Part shown: positions 1 through 7,173 of the stretch, piece by piece
Layout: each line of letters starts with the position of its first letter
Numbering within the stretch: the stretch's first letter is position 1
Assembly (NCBI GenBank): GCA_019635715.1
Contig: JAHBYY010000038.1
Location: 1 to 40,756, forward strand
Source: Rhizobiaceae bacterium
GTDB lineage: Bacteria > Pseudomonadota > Alphaproteobacteria > Rhizobiales > Rhizobiaceae
DNA length: 40,756 bases
Direction of reading: 5' to 3'
Translations under genes and position numbers: made by a program
Notes under the pieces: model-generated
Seen by the model: the letters and a program-made list of their open reading frames with translations, nothing else
Databases searched by the model: none
What the model was told of the DNA's origin: nothing

Positions 1-68
1 CGCGACCCGAGGATCCATGCCGCAACCTCCCCGCGCCAACAACGGTCAATCATTCAGGCCGTTGATGG

Positions 69-85
69 TGTGGAACGGCCCCTTC
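69..85 (+). repeat. Left subterminal inverted repeat of the IS
   Basis: This 17-bp sequence, tgtggaacggccccttc, is the exact reverse complement of 1455-1471. The pair frames the transposase gene and its non-coding ends. Confidence 0.85.
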
Positions 86-145
86 TCCGCGGCATCATGT
101 GCCAGGGGAGGGGCGAGTCGCCTCTCGATAGGAAAGGACCGTTCC

Positions 146-1192
146 ATGAAAGAGATTAGCACGATCGGGCTGGACTTGGCGAAGTCGCTCTTCCAGGTCC
201 ACGGTATCGCGAGCGAGGGTCATGTCGTCGTGCGCCGCCAGTTGCGACGCGGCGAGGTGCTGAGTTTCTTTGGCAAGCTCGCTCCATGCCTGGTCGGCAT
301 GGAGGCATGCGGCGGGGCGCATTACTGGGCGCGTGAGATCGCCGCTCTCGGCCATGAGGTTCGGCTGATCCCGCCGGCCTACGTGAAGCCCTATGTGAAG
401 CGTGGCAAGACGGATGCGGCAGATGCCGAGGCCATCTGCGAGGCTGTGACGCGGCCGACGATGCGGTTCGCTCCGGTCAAGAGTGCCGGGCAGCAGGCCA
501 GCGCGATGGTGTTGAAGACGCGCGACCTGCTGGTGCGTCAGCGCTCCCAAACCATCAACGCGCTTCGCGCCCATCTCGGCGAACTGGGGGTCGTTGCCGG
601 GACGGGCGTGGCGAAGGTTGCCGGCCTCGTCGCGATCGTGCGCGACGCGGAAGATGATCGGCTGCCGGCGGCGGCCAGGCTTGCGCTCACCCCCCTGGCC
701 GACCAGATCGACAGGCTGACGGCAGAGGTCGAGATGCTGGAGCGCCAACTCGTCGCCGCAGTCCGGCGCGACGATGAGATGCGCCGGTTGACCACCATCC
801 CCGGCGTCGGGCCGATCACGGCGGCCGCCGTCAAGGCGCTCGTGCCCGACATTGCCTTCTTTGCGTCCGCGCGGCACTTCGCCGCCTGGCTGGGGCTGAC
901 GCCGAAGCCGCACTCGAGCGGTGGCAAGGAGCGGGTCGGCGCGATCTCGAAGATGGGCAACGCCACCTTGCGAACCCTGCTTGTCGTCGGCGCCACATCG
1001 GTCCTGCGCCATTTGCGCGAGGGCGCCAACGGACCGACATGGCTGACCGGGCTGCTGGCGAGGCGCCCGGCCAAGGTCGTGGCGGTGGCGCTGGCCAACA
1101 AGATGGCCAGGATCATCTTCGCGCTTCTGACCAAGGGCGGTGAATATAGAAAGCCAGAATGGACCAAAGGAATGGAGCCGGCCGCCGCTTGA
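146..1192 (+). CDS. IS110/IS1111-family transposase (DEDD recombinase)
   Basis: A 348-aa transposase of normal family length. The N-terminal RuvC-like DEDD domain shows Asp10 (GLDLAK), Glu53 (GMEAC) and the KTDAADAEA block with Asp90 and Asp93. The C-terminal transposase-20 domain contains the helix-hairpin-helix-like TIPGVGP motif followed by the WLGLTPKPHSSGGKE block, where the family's catalytic serine lies. The frame is open from position 17, but the start was placed at ATG 146 because family members begin at a MKxxxxGLDLAK-like sequence and an AAAGGA lies just upstream. The gene looks intact and possibly active. IS110 enzymes move DNA under guidance of a structured RNA from the element's own non-coding end. 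Confidence 0.93.
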   Translation: MKEISTIGLDLAKSLFQVHGIASEGHVVVRRQLRRGEVLSFFGKLAPCLVGMEACGGAHYWAREIAALGHEVRLIPPAYVKPYVKRGKTDAADAEAICEAVTRPTMRFAPVKSAGQQASAMVLKTRDLLVRQRSQTINALRAHLGELGVVAGTGVAKVAGLVAIVRDAEDDRLPAAARLALTPLADQIDRLTAEVEMLERQLVAAVRRDDEMRRLTTIPGVGPITAAAVKALVPDIAFFASARHFAAWLGLTPKPHSSGGKERVGAISKMGNATLRTLLVVGATSVLRHLREGANGPTWLTGLLARRPAKVVAVALANKMARIIFALLTKGGEYRKPEWTKGMEPAAA

Positions 1193-1471
1193 AACGACAA
1201 AGGAAGCTTCCGGCGCGGTCAACCGCAGCGCGCCGAAAGGACCAAGGTGCAGAATGATGACGATGACCCTACGGGACGAAATCCCGACGCAGGACAAGCC
1301 GATTATACCAACGCACCCTCAAGTGCGCGCCGTTGTTTGGCTACCCGCGACGCGGACTTCATCGAGGCCAGCGGCCACATGTGCCGCACCGAAAGGCCGG
1401 ACATATGGGCGCACCGCCTCCCGCAGGACAAAGTCTCAACCATATCCTTGGCCTGAAGGGGCCGTTCCACA
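1193..1471 (+). ncRNA. Candidate bridge RNA region in the IS right end
   Basis: About 280 bp lie between the transposase stop and the right inverted repeat without a convincing gene. In IS1111-type elements the RNA guiding target and donor choice is reported from this end. Hairpins are visible: CGGGA-cgaaa-TCCCG at 1272-1286, and a near-palindrome at 1371-1387 around CACATGTG. The limits of any RNA are not visible; the whole non-coding interval is given. This is inference from element type plus local structure. Confidence 0.4.
1455..1471 (-). repeat. Right subterminal inverted repeat of the IS
   Basis: Exact reverse complement of 69-85 (17 of 17 bases). It lies about 265 bp beyond the transposase stop codon. 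Confidence 0.85.
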
Positions 1472-1501
1472 TATGGTATGACACCGGAAGAGCGTGGCAG
1501 G

Positions 1502-1543
1502 GGACAGTTTTAACCCGACTACCCGATAAACCGAAAACTGTCC
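1502..1543. repeat. Small palindrome, ggacagtttt arms
   Basis: Perfect 10-bp inverted repeat (1502-1511 and 1534-1543) around a 22-nt loop. The arms share the GGGACAGTTT core with the palindrome at 1575-1652 and the single arm at 1715-1735. From 1193 to 1803 there is no protein gene: only the IS end and this palindrome cluster. Confidence 0.7.
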
Positions 1544-1574
1544 GCATGAGGTCGAGGGCCGAACGGGAAACGCA

Positions 1575-1652
1575 GGGGACGGTTTACTTTCTTTCGGCAG
1601 AAAAGCTGCAACGCCCGGAAGTCACGCGGTCCGAAAAAAGTAAACTGTCCCC
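1575..1652. repeat. 78-bp imperfect palindrome with GGGGAC(A/G)GTTTACTTT ends
   Basis: The terminal 16-nt arms at 1575-1590 and 1637-1652 match at 15 of 16 positions when one is reverse-complemented. Similarity continues inward through a ctttcgg / ccgaaaa stretch. The result is a MITE-like or REP-like cruciform. The right arm continues as aactgtccccggcactt (1643-1659), repeated exactly at 1719-1735. Confidence 0.7.
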
Positions 1653-1714
1653 GGCACTTACGTCCTCTCCGCCGCAAACGTCATGAGCCGGTTTCGGGTT
1701 GTCCGGTCGTCGGA

Positions 1715-1735
1715 GTAAAACTGTCCCCGGCACTT
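1715..1735. repeat. Third copy of the gtaaaactgtcccc arm
   Basis: A 17-nt exact repeat (1719-1735) of 1643-1659, without a matching opposite arm close by. It is probably a half or decayed copy of the palindrome family next to it. Confidence 0.6.
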
Positions 1736-1803
1736 GCGCCGTGCCCTTCCGGTGTCGACCTCGCACCGACGCTTTTCGGATCTTCAGGTAGACCGGGTAA
1801 GGC

Positions 1804-2739
1804 TCACGCGAACGGCACGGCCGGTGTGCCGGGCGGCAGTTTCGCCTCGTCGTCCGGCTCGACATGGATGATGACGCGCACCGAGGGGATCTCGGCGCGC
1901 AGCGCAGCCTCGATGCGGTCGCAGATCTCATGGCTCTCGCCGACCGTCATGTTCGCGTCGACCACCATATGGAACTCGATGAAGGTGGCGCGCCCGGCGA
2001 TGCGGGTCTTGAGATCGTGAACCTCGAGTGCACCCTTCGAGTTGGCCGAGATCAGGTCGCGGATGTGCAGATGCTCGTCGACGTCGACCGAGCGGTCCAT
2101 CAAACCGTCGAGCGACGAACCGATGACCTTCCAGCCCTGCCACAGGATGTTGAGCGCCACGAGGAAGGCGAGCAGCGGGTCGAGGATGGCCCAGCCGGTG
2201 GCGAGGGCGGCAGCCAGTCCGACCAGCACGCCAACCGAGGTGACGACGTCCGTCATGATGTGGTGTCCGTCGGCAACCAGCGCCGGCGACCTCGCCTTGC
2301 GCCCGGATCGGATCAGCAGTAGGGCCCACACGGCGTTGATTGCCGAGGCGGCGCCGTTGATCGCCAGGCCGACGCCCGGCTGTTCGATCGCCTTCGGATG
2401 CTGGATCGCGCTCCACACCTCGCTCATGATGAGCAGGGCGGCCAGCACGATGAGCACGCCTTCGAGCACGGCGGAGAAGTACTCGGCCTTGTGGTGGCCG
2501 TGCTGATGGTCGCGATCGGCGGGCTTGTGGCTGACCTGGATCGCCCAGAACGCCGCCATCGCGGCGATCACGTTGACGATCGATTCCAGCGCGTCCGAAT
2601 AGAGCGCGACGGAGCCGGTCAGCCACCAGGCGAGCGTCTTCAGCGCGAGAACGGCAAAGGCGACGACGATCGACCAGAAGGCGAGCTGCGCTACCCTCCG
2701 CTTCGACGACGTCATCTTGTCCATGCCCGTCGCCGCCAT
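1804..2739 (-). CDS. Cation diffusion facilitator (CDF) family metal transporter
   Basis: A 311-aa inner-membrane protein of the CDF family, which exports divalent metals (Zn, Mn, Fe or Co) in exchange for protons. It has about six membrane helices in residues 15-215 and a cytoplasmic C-terminal domain ending in HVEPDDE. Transport-site residues visible are Asp49 in TM2 (YSDALES) and His160/Asp164 in TM5 (HHIMTDV). The second TM2 acidic position is Ser53, so the site is not the classic Asp-x3-Asp/His-x3-Asp zinc arrangement; the metal is uncertain. A His-rich loop (DRDHQHGHHK) follows TM2. The ATG at 2739 starts 2 bp after the trpE(G) stop, so the gene is probably co-transcribed with it. The frame is open far upstream, but that is antisense-frame noise inside trpE(G). 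Confidence 0.88.
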   Translation of the reverse strand: MAATGMDKMTSSKRRVAQLAFWSIVVAFAVLALKTLAWWLTGSVALYSDALESIVNVIAAMAAFWAIQVSHKPADRDHQHGHHKAEYFSAVLEGVLIVLAALLIMSEVWSAIQHPKAIEQPGVGLAINGAASAINAVWALLLIRSGRKARSPALVADGHHIMTDVVTSVGVLVGLAAALATGWAILDPLLAFLVALNILWQGWKVIGSSLDGLMDRSVDVDEHLHIRDLISANSKGALEVHDLKTRIAGRATFIEFHMVVDANMTVGESHEICDRIEAALRAEIPSVRVIIHVEPDDEAKLPPGTPAVPFA

Positions 2740-2741
2740 GG

Positions 2742-4943
2742 TCAAGCGGCCTTCTCCCTGGCCTTGCGCGGCAGGTGGGCGACGACGTTCTCGATCATCC
2801 GCATGCCGGCGTTCTGGCCGAGCGTCATGATCGATTCGGGATGGAACTGCACGGCGGCGATCGGCTCCTTGCGGTGCTCGAACGCCATGATGACGCCGTC
2901 CTCGGTCTCCGCCGTAACGATGAAGTCGTCCGGCAGACGGACCGGATCGGCGAAGATCGAATGATAGCGCCCGACGGTCACCTCCTTGGGCAGCCCGGAG
3001 AAGATGACGCCCGGCTTCGACACCCGGATGCGCGACGGCTTGCCGTGCATGGGGATGTGCAACTGGCGCAGTTCGCCGCCATAGGCCTCGGCGAGCGCCT
3101 GCAGGCCGAGGCAGACGCCGAAGATCGGCAGGTCGCGATCGCGCGCCTTGCGGATCGTCGCGGCGCAGTCGAAATCCTTCGGTGTGCCCGGTCCCGGCGA
3201 CAGCACGACGAGATCCGGCTTCAGCCGGTCGAACACTTCCTCCGGAACCGGCGTGCGCACAGTCGAGACCGCCGCTCCGGTCTGGCGGAAGTAGTTGGCG
3301 AGCGTGTGGACGAAGGAGTCCTCGTGATCGACCAGCAGGATGCTGACCCCGTCGCCGACGCGCGACGTGGCGCGGTCGCTGCTCGCTGAATTGCCGGCCT
3401 TGGCGTCTCTGATCGCGGAAATCATGGCGGATGCCTTCAGTTCGGTTTCGGCCTCTTCCTCTTCGGGGATGCTGTCGAAGAGCAGCGTCGCGCCGGCACG
3501 CACCTCGGCGATGCCGTCCTTGATGCGGATGGTGCGCAGCGTCAGGCCGGTGTTCAGGTCGCCGTTGAAATGCACCATGCCGATGGCGCCGCCGTACCAG
3601 GCGCGCGGGCTCTTCTCGTGTTTCTCGATGAAGCGCATGGCCCACAGTTTCGGCGCGCCGGTGACGGTGACCGCCCAGGCGTGGCTGAGGAAGGCGTCGA
3701 AGGCGTCCATGCCCTCGCGCAGGCGTCCCTCGATGTGATCGACGGTATGGATCAGGCGCGAATACATCTCGATCTGCCGCCGGCCGATGACGCGCACCGA
3801 GCCGGGCTCGCAGACCCGGCTCTTGTCGTTGCGGTCGACGTCCGAGCACATGGTGAGTTCGCTCTCGTCCTTCTTGGAGTTGAGCAGCTTGAGGATCTGC
3901 TCGCTGTCGGAAATGGCGTCGTCGCCGCGCTTGATGGTGCCGGAGATCGGGCAGGTCTCGACGCGGCGGCCGTTGACCCGGACGAACATTTCCGGCGAGG
4001 CACCGATCAGGAACTCGTTGTCGCCGAGATTGATGAAGAAGGAATAGGGCGACGGATTGATCGTCTTCAGGCGGCGCGAGATCTCCGAGGGCTTGGTTTC
4101 GCAGCGCTCATAGAACATCTGGCCGGGTACGACCTCGAACAGGTCGCCGCGCCGAAAGCTCTCCATGGCCTGTCGCACGAGTTCCGCATATTCGCCGGGT
4201 TCGTGGTCGCCGCGCGGCGGAATGCGGCCCGCCGGCCGGAACGGCTCGGCCTCGCTGTCGCGCGGCAGGCCCGTGGTGTCGAAGCCGGCGCCGGAATAGT
4301 CGTAGCGGTCGTGCCAGGCCTTGGCGGAATGATGGTCGACGACCAGGATCTCGTCGGGCAGGTAGAGCACGAGATCGCGCTGGGTGTCGTCGCGCTCACG
4401 GCTCAGTTCGACCGGGTCGAACTGGAAGGCCAGGTCGTAGCCGAAGGCGCCGTAGAGGCCGAGATTGGCATCCTGGTCGCTGTGGAACAGCGCGGTGATC
4501 GCGCGCAGCACGGTGAAGACGGACGGCACGCGCGACCGCTCCTCCTCGGTGAACACCCGGCCCGGCTCGGCCACCACGAGGGCGAGGCGCCGCTTCGTCG
4601 TCTGGGTGAAAGTCACGTCCTTTTCACCCAGCAGCGTGCGGGCGATCGCCGGCAGCATCGCCTCGCCGCGGCTGTTCAGCGCCTCGATGCGCATGGCGCG
4701 GCCGCGCGCCGAGACGACGATCGGCGGATCGATGATCGCGGTGTCCCAGCGCGTATAGCGTCCGGGGAACTCATAGTTCGACGAGAATACGGCACCGCGC
4801 CGCGTATTGAGCCCGTCGACATAGGCCTCGATGGCGCCCTGGTAGGGCGTCTCGTGGCGCTCGCGCCGGATCGTCACGCCCCCGCCCGTGACAAACCGCT
4901 CCGCGCCGTTCTCAAGCACTTCGACCGACATCTGCGTCTCCAT
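2742..4943 (-). CDS. trpE(G): Anthranilate synthase, fused TrpE-TrpG
   Basis: A 733-aa single-chain anthranilate synthase that makes anthranilate from chorismate and glutamine, the first step of tryptophan synthesis. Residues about 1-510 are the chorismate-binding TrpE part, with ISGTIKRG and an [16 protein letters not shown] block. After a linker, residues about 530-725 form the class I glutamine amidotransferase, with [12 protein letters not shown], nucleophile Cys611 (GVCLGLQ) and His701/Glu703 (FHPES). This fusion is characteristic of rhizobia. The start was chosen at ATG 4943, with AGGGGA 4 nt upstream; a second ATG five codons later is possible. A Trp-codon leader and attenuator precede it, and a CDF gene follows 2 bp after the stop. 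Confidence 0.96.
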   Translation of the reverse strand: METQMSVEVLENGAERFVTGGGVTIRRERHETPYQGAIEAYVDGLNTRRGAVFSSNYEFPGRYTRWDTAIIDPPIVVSARGRAMRIEALNSRGEAMLPAIARTLLGEKDVTFTQTTKRRLALVVAEPGRVFTEEERSRVPSVFTVLRAITALFHSDQDANLGLYGAFGYDLAFQFDPVELSRERDDTQRDLVLYLPDEILVVDHHSAKAWHDRYDYSGAGFDTTGLPRDSEAEPFRPAGRIPPRGDHEPGEYAELVRQAMESFRRGDLFEVVPGQMFYERCETKPSEISRRLKTINPSPYSFFINLGDNEFLIGASPEMFVRVNGRRVETCPISGTIKRGDDAISDSEQILKLLNSKKDESELTMCSDVDRNDKSRVCEPGSVRVIGRRQIEMYSRLIHTVDHIEGRLREGMDAFDAFLSHAWAVTVTGAPKLWAMRFIEKHEKSPRAWYGGAIGMVHFNGDLNTGLTLRTIRIKDGIAEVRAGATLLFDSIPEEEEAETELKASAMISAIRDAKAGNSASSDRATSRVGDGVSILLVDHEDSFVHTLANYFRQTGAAVSTVRTPVPEEVFDRLKPDLVVLSPGPGTPKDFDCAATIRKARDRDLPIFGVCLGLQALAEAYGGELRQLHIPMHGKPSRIRVSKPGVIFSGLPKEVTVGRYHSIFADPVRLPDDFIVTAETEDGVIMAFEHRKEPIAAVQFHPESIMTLGQNAGMRMIENVVAHLPRKAREKAA

Positions 4944-4974
4944 CCGTTCCCCTGTGCAGGGTCCGGGAGGGCTC

Positions 4975-5012
4975 AAGAAAAACAAAAGGCCGCCCGGATT
5001 GATCCTGCGGCC
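4975..5012 (-). terminator. trp attenuator terminator hairpin
   Basis: On the minus strand, GGCCGC (5012-5007) pairs with GCGGCC (4993-4988), with an inner GGA-tcaa-TCC stem, followed by TTTTGTTTTTCTT (4987-4975). It is a strong intrinsic terminator between the leader peptide and trpE(G), 31 bp before the structural gene. Confidence 0.9.
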
Positions 5013-5048
5013 ACCAACTTTTCAACGCGCACGCGCTTCGAAGGCCGC
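5007..5048 (-). promoter_or_regulatory. trp antiterminator pairing
   Basis: The minus-strand segment GCGGCC at 5048-5043, just after the leader stop codon, is complementary to GGCCGC at 5012-5007, the 5' arm of the terminator. The two pairings exclude each other. A ribosome stalled at the Trp codons should allow this antiterminator; one reaching the stop codon should cover the upstream arm and let the terminator form. Confidence 0.75.
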
Positions 5049-5050
5049 TG

Positions 5051-5095
5051 TCAGCAGGCCCACCACCAGACGGTCTTGATCGACGTCATGCACAT
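5051..5095 (-). CDS. trpL: trp leader peptide with three consecutive Trp codons
   Basis: A 14-codon reading frame, MCMTSIKTVWWWAC, with TGG TGG TGG at 5068-5060 and stop TGA at 5053-5051, directly upstream of the attenuator. GGAGG lies 5 nt before the first ATG; a second in-frame ATG (5089) would give 12 residues but with poorer spacing. In Sinorhizobium the equivalent leader is also 14 aa with WWW near the end, and both its RNA and its peptide are reported to act in trans. Here the sequence outside WWWA differs, with Cys at positions 2 and 14. Its role in attenuation is well supported; any trans role here is inference. Confidence 0.9.
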   Translation of the reverse strand: MCMTSIKTVWWWAC

Positions 5096-5103
5096 ATCGT
5101 CCT

Positions 5104-5132
5104 CCATACCGATGAACCCGGGACCGAGCAAG
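5104..5132 (-). promoter_or_regulatory. Candidate trpL promoter
   Basis: On the minus strand: TTGCTC (5132-5127), a 17-bp spacer, then TATGGA (5109-5104). A start 7-9 nt downstream falls at or next to the A of the leader ATG (5095), which would make the leader mRNA (nearly) leaderless, as described for Sinorhizobium trpL. Pattern match only. Confidence 0.5.
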
Positions 5133-5182
5133 AAGAGAATCGCGCGGCAAGGGCCTGCCGTTCGGCTGCACGGTCGCGGCGC

Positions 5183-6235
5183 TCAATCCTCCAGCGCGCC
5201 CTCGCGGGCATTGGCGCTCGGCGCGTCGCCGACCAGCTTCAGCAGGTCGTCGCCGGCATAGAGCGAACGGCGCGACACGCGGGTCAGCACATAGCCGGAT
5301 TGCGGCGCCAGCACCTCGATGGAGCCGTCGGCGCGGCCGGCATTGTGGACGATGGTCGCGACACGCTGGCCCTTGGCGACCCGGTCGCCCGGCTCGACAT
5401 CGAAGAGGATCGCGCCGGCGCGCGGCGAGGTCACGACATCGACGTGGTCGATCGGCGCGACCAGGCCGGCAAAGGGCGCCGGCGCTGCCTCGTTGCGATC
5501 CTCGATGACGCCGCGGGCGACCAGCAGCCGGTAGAGGCCGGCGGCATCCGACTGCGCGTAGGCCGGCGTCACGTCGCGCAGGCCGCGAAGTTCGACCGTG
5601 GTGACGACCTTCCGGTCGAGCCCGGCTTCTTCGGCCGGAAGTCGCAGCCAGGGATGCAGCGAGGCCTCGTCGAAGGATGCGCCCGACGAGCCGCTCCAGG
5701 TGACGACGGCCGCCACGCCCATCGCCGCAGCGCAATCCTGCATGGCAGGCCAGAGCTCGGCGGGCACGTAGAGATAGGCGACGCCCTCGTCGTCGCAATG
5801 CAGGTCGAGGACGATGTCGTGTCCGACCGAGAGCGACAGAAGCCGTTGCTTCAGGCGCTGGTCCGCCGTGCCGGCTTCCGGGCCGGCAAGCGACGGGTCC
5901 GGCTTCGCCAGCAGCGGAAAGTCCCGATTGAAGTTGGTGCGGGTGCCGAGATGGAAACGCCCCTGCAGCTCGCCGAAGTGATATTGCAGCCGGCCCACCG
6001 GATTGGCGCCCGGCACGATGGTCAGCGCGCCGCGGATGCGGCCCTCCGCATGCGCCCTGGCAAGCTTCGGCACCAGCGCGTCGATGGCGACCGTGCCCGG
6101 AAGCTCGCCCGCATGCAGCGCCGCCTGGATATAGGCCGTCGGGGCGCTCCCGTCCGTGCCGGCAAAGCGCAGCACGGGAAGGCTGTAGGTGACACCTTCC
6201 GTGTCGCCGGCGAGCGTCTCGGTGGTCCACTGCAT
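5183..6235 (-). CDS. Succinylglutamate desuccinylase / aspartoacylase family zinc hydrolase
   Basis: A 350-aa M14-like metallohydrolase. Zinc ligands are visible as His41/Glu44 (LHAGELPG) and His146 (DLHCDDE), with a likely catalytic Glu215 (TVELRG). The C-terminal 70 residues (VAPIDHVDVVTSPRAG onwards) are the beta-barrel domain of AspA/AstE-like proteins. The family removes acyl groups from N-acyl amino acids and related compounds; ectoine-degradation DoeB-type enzymes also belong here, and the substrate cannot be read from sequence. The start is ATG 6235, with AAGGAG upstream. The gene stands alone, and its 3' end lies about 50 bp upstream of the trpL promoter on the same strand. Confidence 0.85.
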   Translation of the reverse strand: MQWTTETLAGDTEGVTYSLPVLRFAGTDGSAPTAYIQAALHAGELPGTVAIDALVPKLARAHAEGRIRGALTIVPGANPVGRLQYHFGELQGRFHLGTRTNFNRDFPLLAKPDPSLAGPEAGTADQRLKQRLLSLSVGHDIVLDLHCDDEGVAYLYVPAELWPAMQDCAAAMGVAAVVTWSGSSGASFDEASLHPWLRLPAEEAGLDRKVVTTVELRGLRDVTPAYAQSDAAGLYRLLVARGVIEDRNEAAPAPFAGLVAPIDHVDVVTSPRAGAILFDVEPGDRVAKGQRVATIVHNAGRADGSIEVLAPQSGYVLTRVSRRSLYAGDDLLKLVGDAPSANAREGALED

Positions 6236-6333
6236 GCGCGTCTCCTTCTGGCGGCGCGGCGAGCATAGCCGGCGACGGGGCTGCCGCAACGGTCAGTTGG
6301 CCGGTATCGCTTTACCCAGCGGCGCCGGCCTCG

Positions 6334-6366
6334 TAGAGCGATTCAGTATTCGCCTGAACTGCTCTA
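6334..6366. repeat. Intergenic palindrome TAGAGCGATTCAG / CTGAACTGCTCTA
   Basis: Arms 6334-6346 and 6354-6366 match at 11 of 13 positions around a 7-nt loop. It lies between two divergent genes, 24 bp before the SDR start codon. It may be a dispersed rhizobial palindrome or an operator; the position would allow it to affect SDR expression. Confidence 0.6.
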
Positions 6367-6390
6367 GGCTCGGCGCAACGGAGGATTTTC

Positions 6391-7173
6391 ATGACGCCCA
6401 TCAACCAGATCAGGATTCCCGACCTTGCCGGCAAGGTCGTTCTCGTCACCGGCGGCTCGACCGGCATCGGTGCCGCGCTGGCCGCCGCCTATGTCGCGCA
6501 GGGCTGCAAGGTCGGGCTGCACTACAATGAAAACAAGGAGAAGGCCGAGGCGCTGGCAGCCTCGCTGATGGAAGAGGGAGGCGACGTGTTCACCGTCGGC
6601 GGCGACTTCTTCAAGTCGGCGGAGGTGACGCGCGTCGTCGAGGCGACGGCCTCGCATTTCGGCCGCCTCGACGGGCTGGTGAACAATGCCGGCGGCATGC
6701 TCGGCCGCGTGCCCTACGACCAGCTCACCGACGCGCATTACGACCGCGTGATGGACCTCAACTGCCGTTCGGTGATCACCGCGACCCGCGCGGCAGTCCC
6801 CTGGCTGAAGAAGCAGGGCGGCTTCATCATCAGCACCTCCTCGGTGGCGGCGCGCAACGGCGCCGGCAACGGCGCCGGGCTCTACGGCTCGGCGAAGGCC
6901 TTCGTCTCGAACGTGACGCGCGGCCTGTCGAAGGAGCTGGTCGGCTACGGCATCCGCGTCAACGCGGTCGCGCCGGGCGTCATCCTGACGCCGTTCCACG
7001 ACCGCTATTCGACCGCCGAGCAGATGGCGAGCATGGTCGCGGGCATCCCGATGGGCCGCGCCGCGAGCCCCGAGGAATGCGTCGGAGCCTATCTGTTCCT
7101 GTCGTCGGAAGCGATGAGCAGCTTCGTCACCGGCCAGATCCTGGAGGTCAACGGCGGACAATTGATGGTCTAG
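6391..7173 (+). CDS. SDR-family NAD(P)-dependent oxidoreductase
   Basis: A 260-aa classical short-chain dehydrogenase/reductase. It shows the cofactor motif TGGSTGIG (20-27), NNAG (98-101), catalytic Ser about 151 and the YxxxK pair Tyr165/Lys169, and ends in the usual GGQLMV. No acidic residue clearly follows the second strand (VGLHYNENKEK), so NADP(H) is slightly favoured. The start is ATG 6391 with GGAGG 7 nt upstream. Its last 26 bp overlap the 3' end of the convergent DUF2254 gene. FabG-like and sugar-acid dehydrogenases share these motifs; the substrate is unknown. Confidence 0.92.
   Translation: MTPINQIRIPDLAGKVVLVTGGSTGIGAALAAAYVAQGCKVGLHYNENKEKAEALAASLMEEGGDVFTVGGDFFKSAEVTRVVEATASHFGRLDGLVNNAGGMLGRVPYDQLTDAHYDRVMDLNCRSVITATRAAVPWLKKQGGFIISTSSVAARNGAGNGAGLYGSAKAFVSNVTRGLSKELVGYGIRVNAVAPGVILTPFHDRYSTAEQMASMVAGIPMGRAASPEECVGAYLFLSSEAMSSFVTGQILEVNGGQLMV

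Larger units (their letters stand above)
69..1471 (+). mobile_element. IS110-family element, IS1111 type
   Basis: A single transposase gene is bracketed by a perfect 17-bp inverted repeat: 69-85 on the left and its reverse complement at 1455-1471. Subterminal inverted repeats like these are typical of the IS1111 branch of IS110; the true ends should lie a few bases outside them. The left non-coding end is short (about 60-75 bp) and the right one long (about 280 bp), which also fits IS1111. No target duplication was seen, as expected for this family. The exact boundaries cannot be fixed without an empty site. Confidence 0.85.

Noticed and set aside
95-1297. A 400-codon open frame opposite the transposase
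   Set aside because: It is a shadow frame of high-GC coding DNA, rich in Arg/Gly/Ala, with no family resemblance; the transposase on the other strand is certain.
1140-1686. Short open frames after the transposase
   Set aside because: They lie in the non-coding IS end and palindromes, overlap one another, lack ribosome sites and have no recognisable protein.
2740-3849. N-terminal 370-codon extension of the CDF gene frame
   Set aside because: It runs inside trpE(G) in another frame; the transporter starts with its first helix after ATG 2739.
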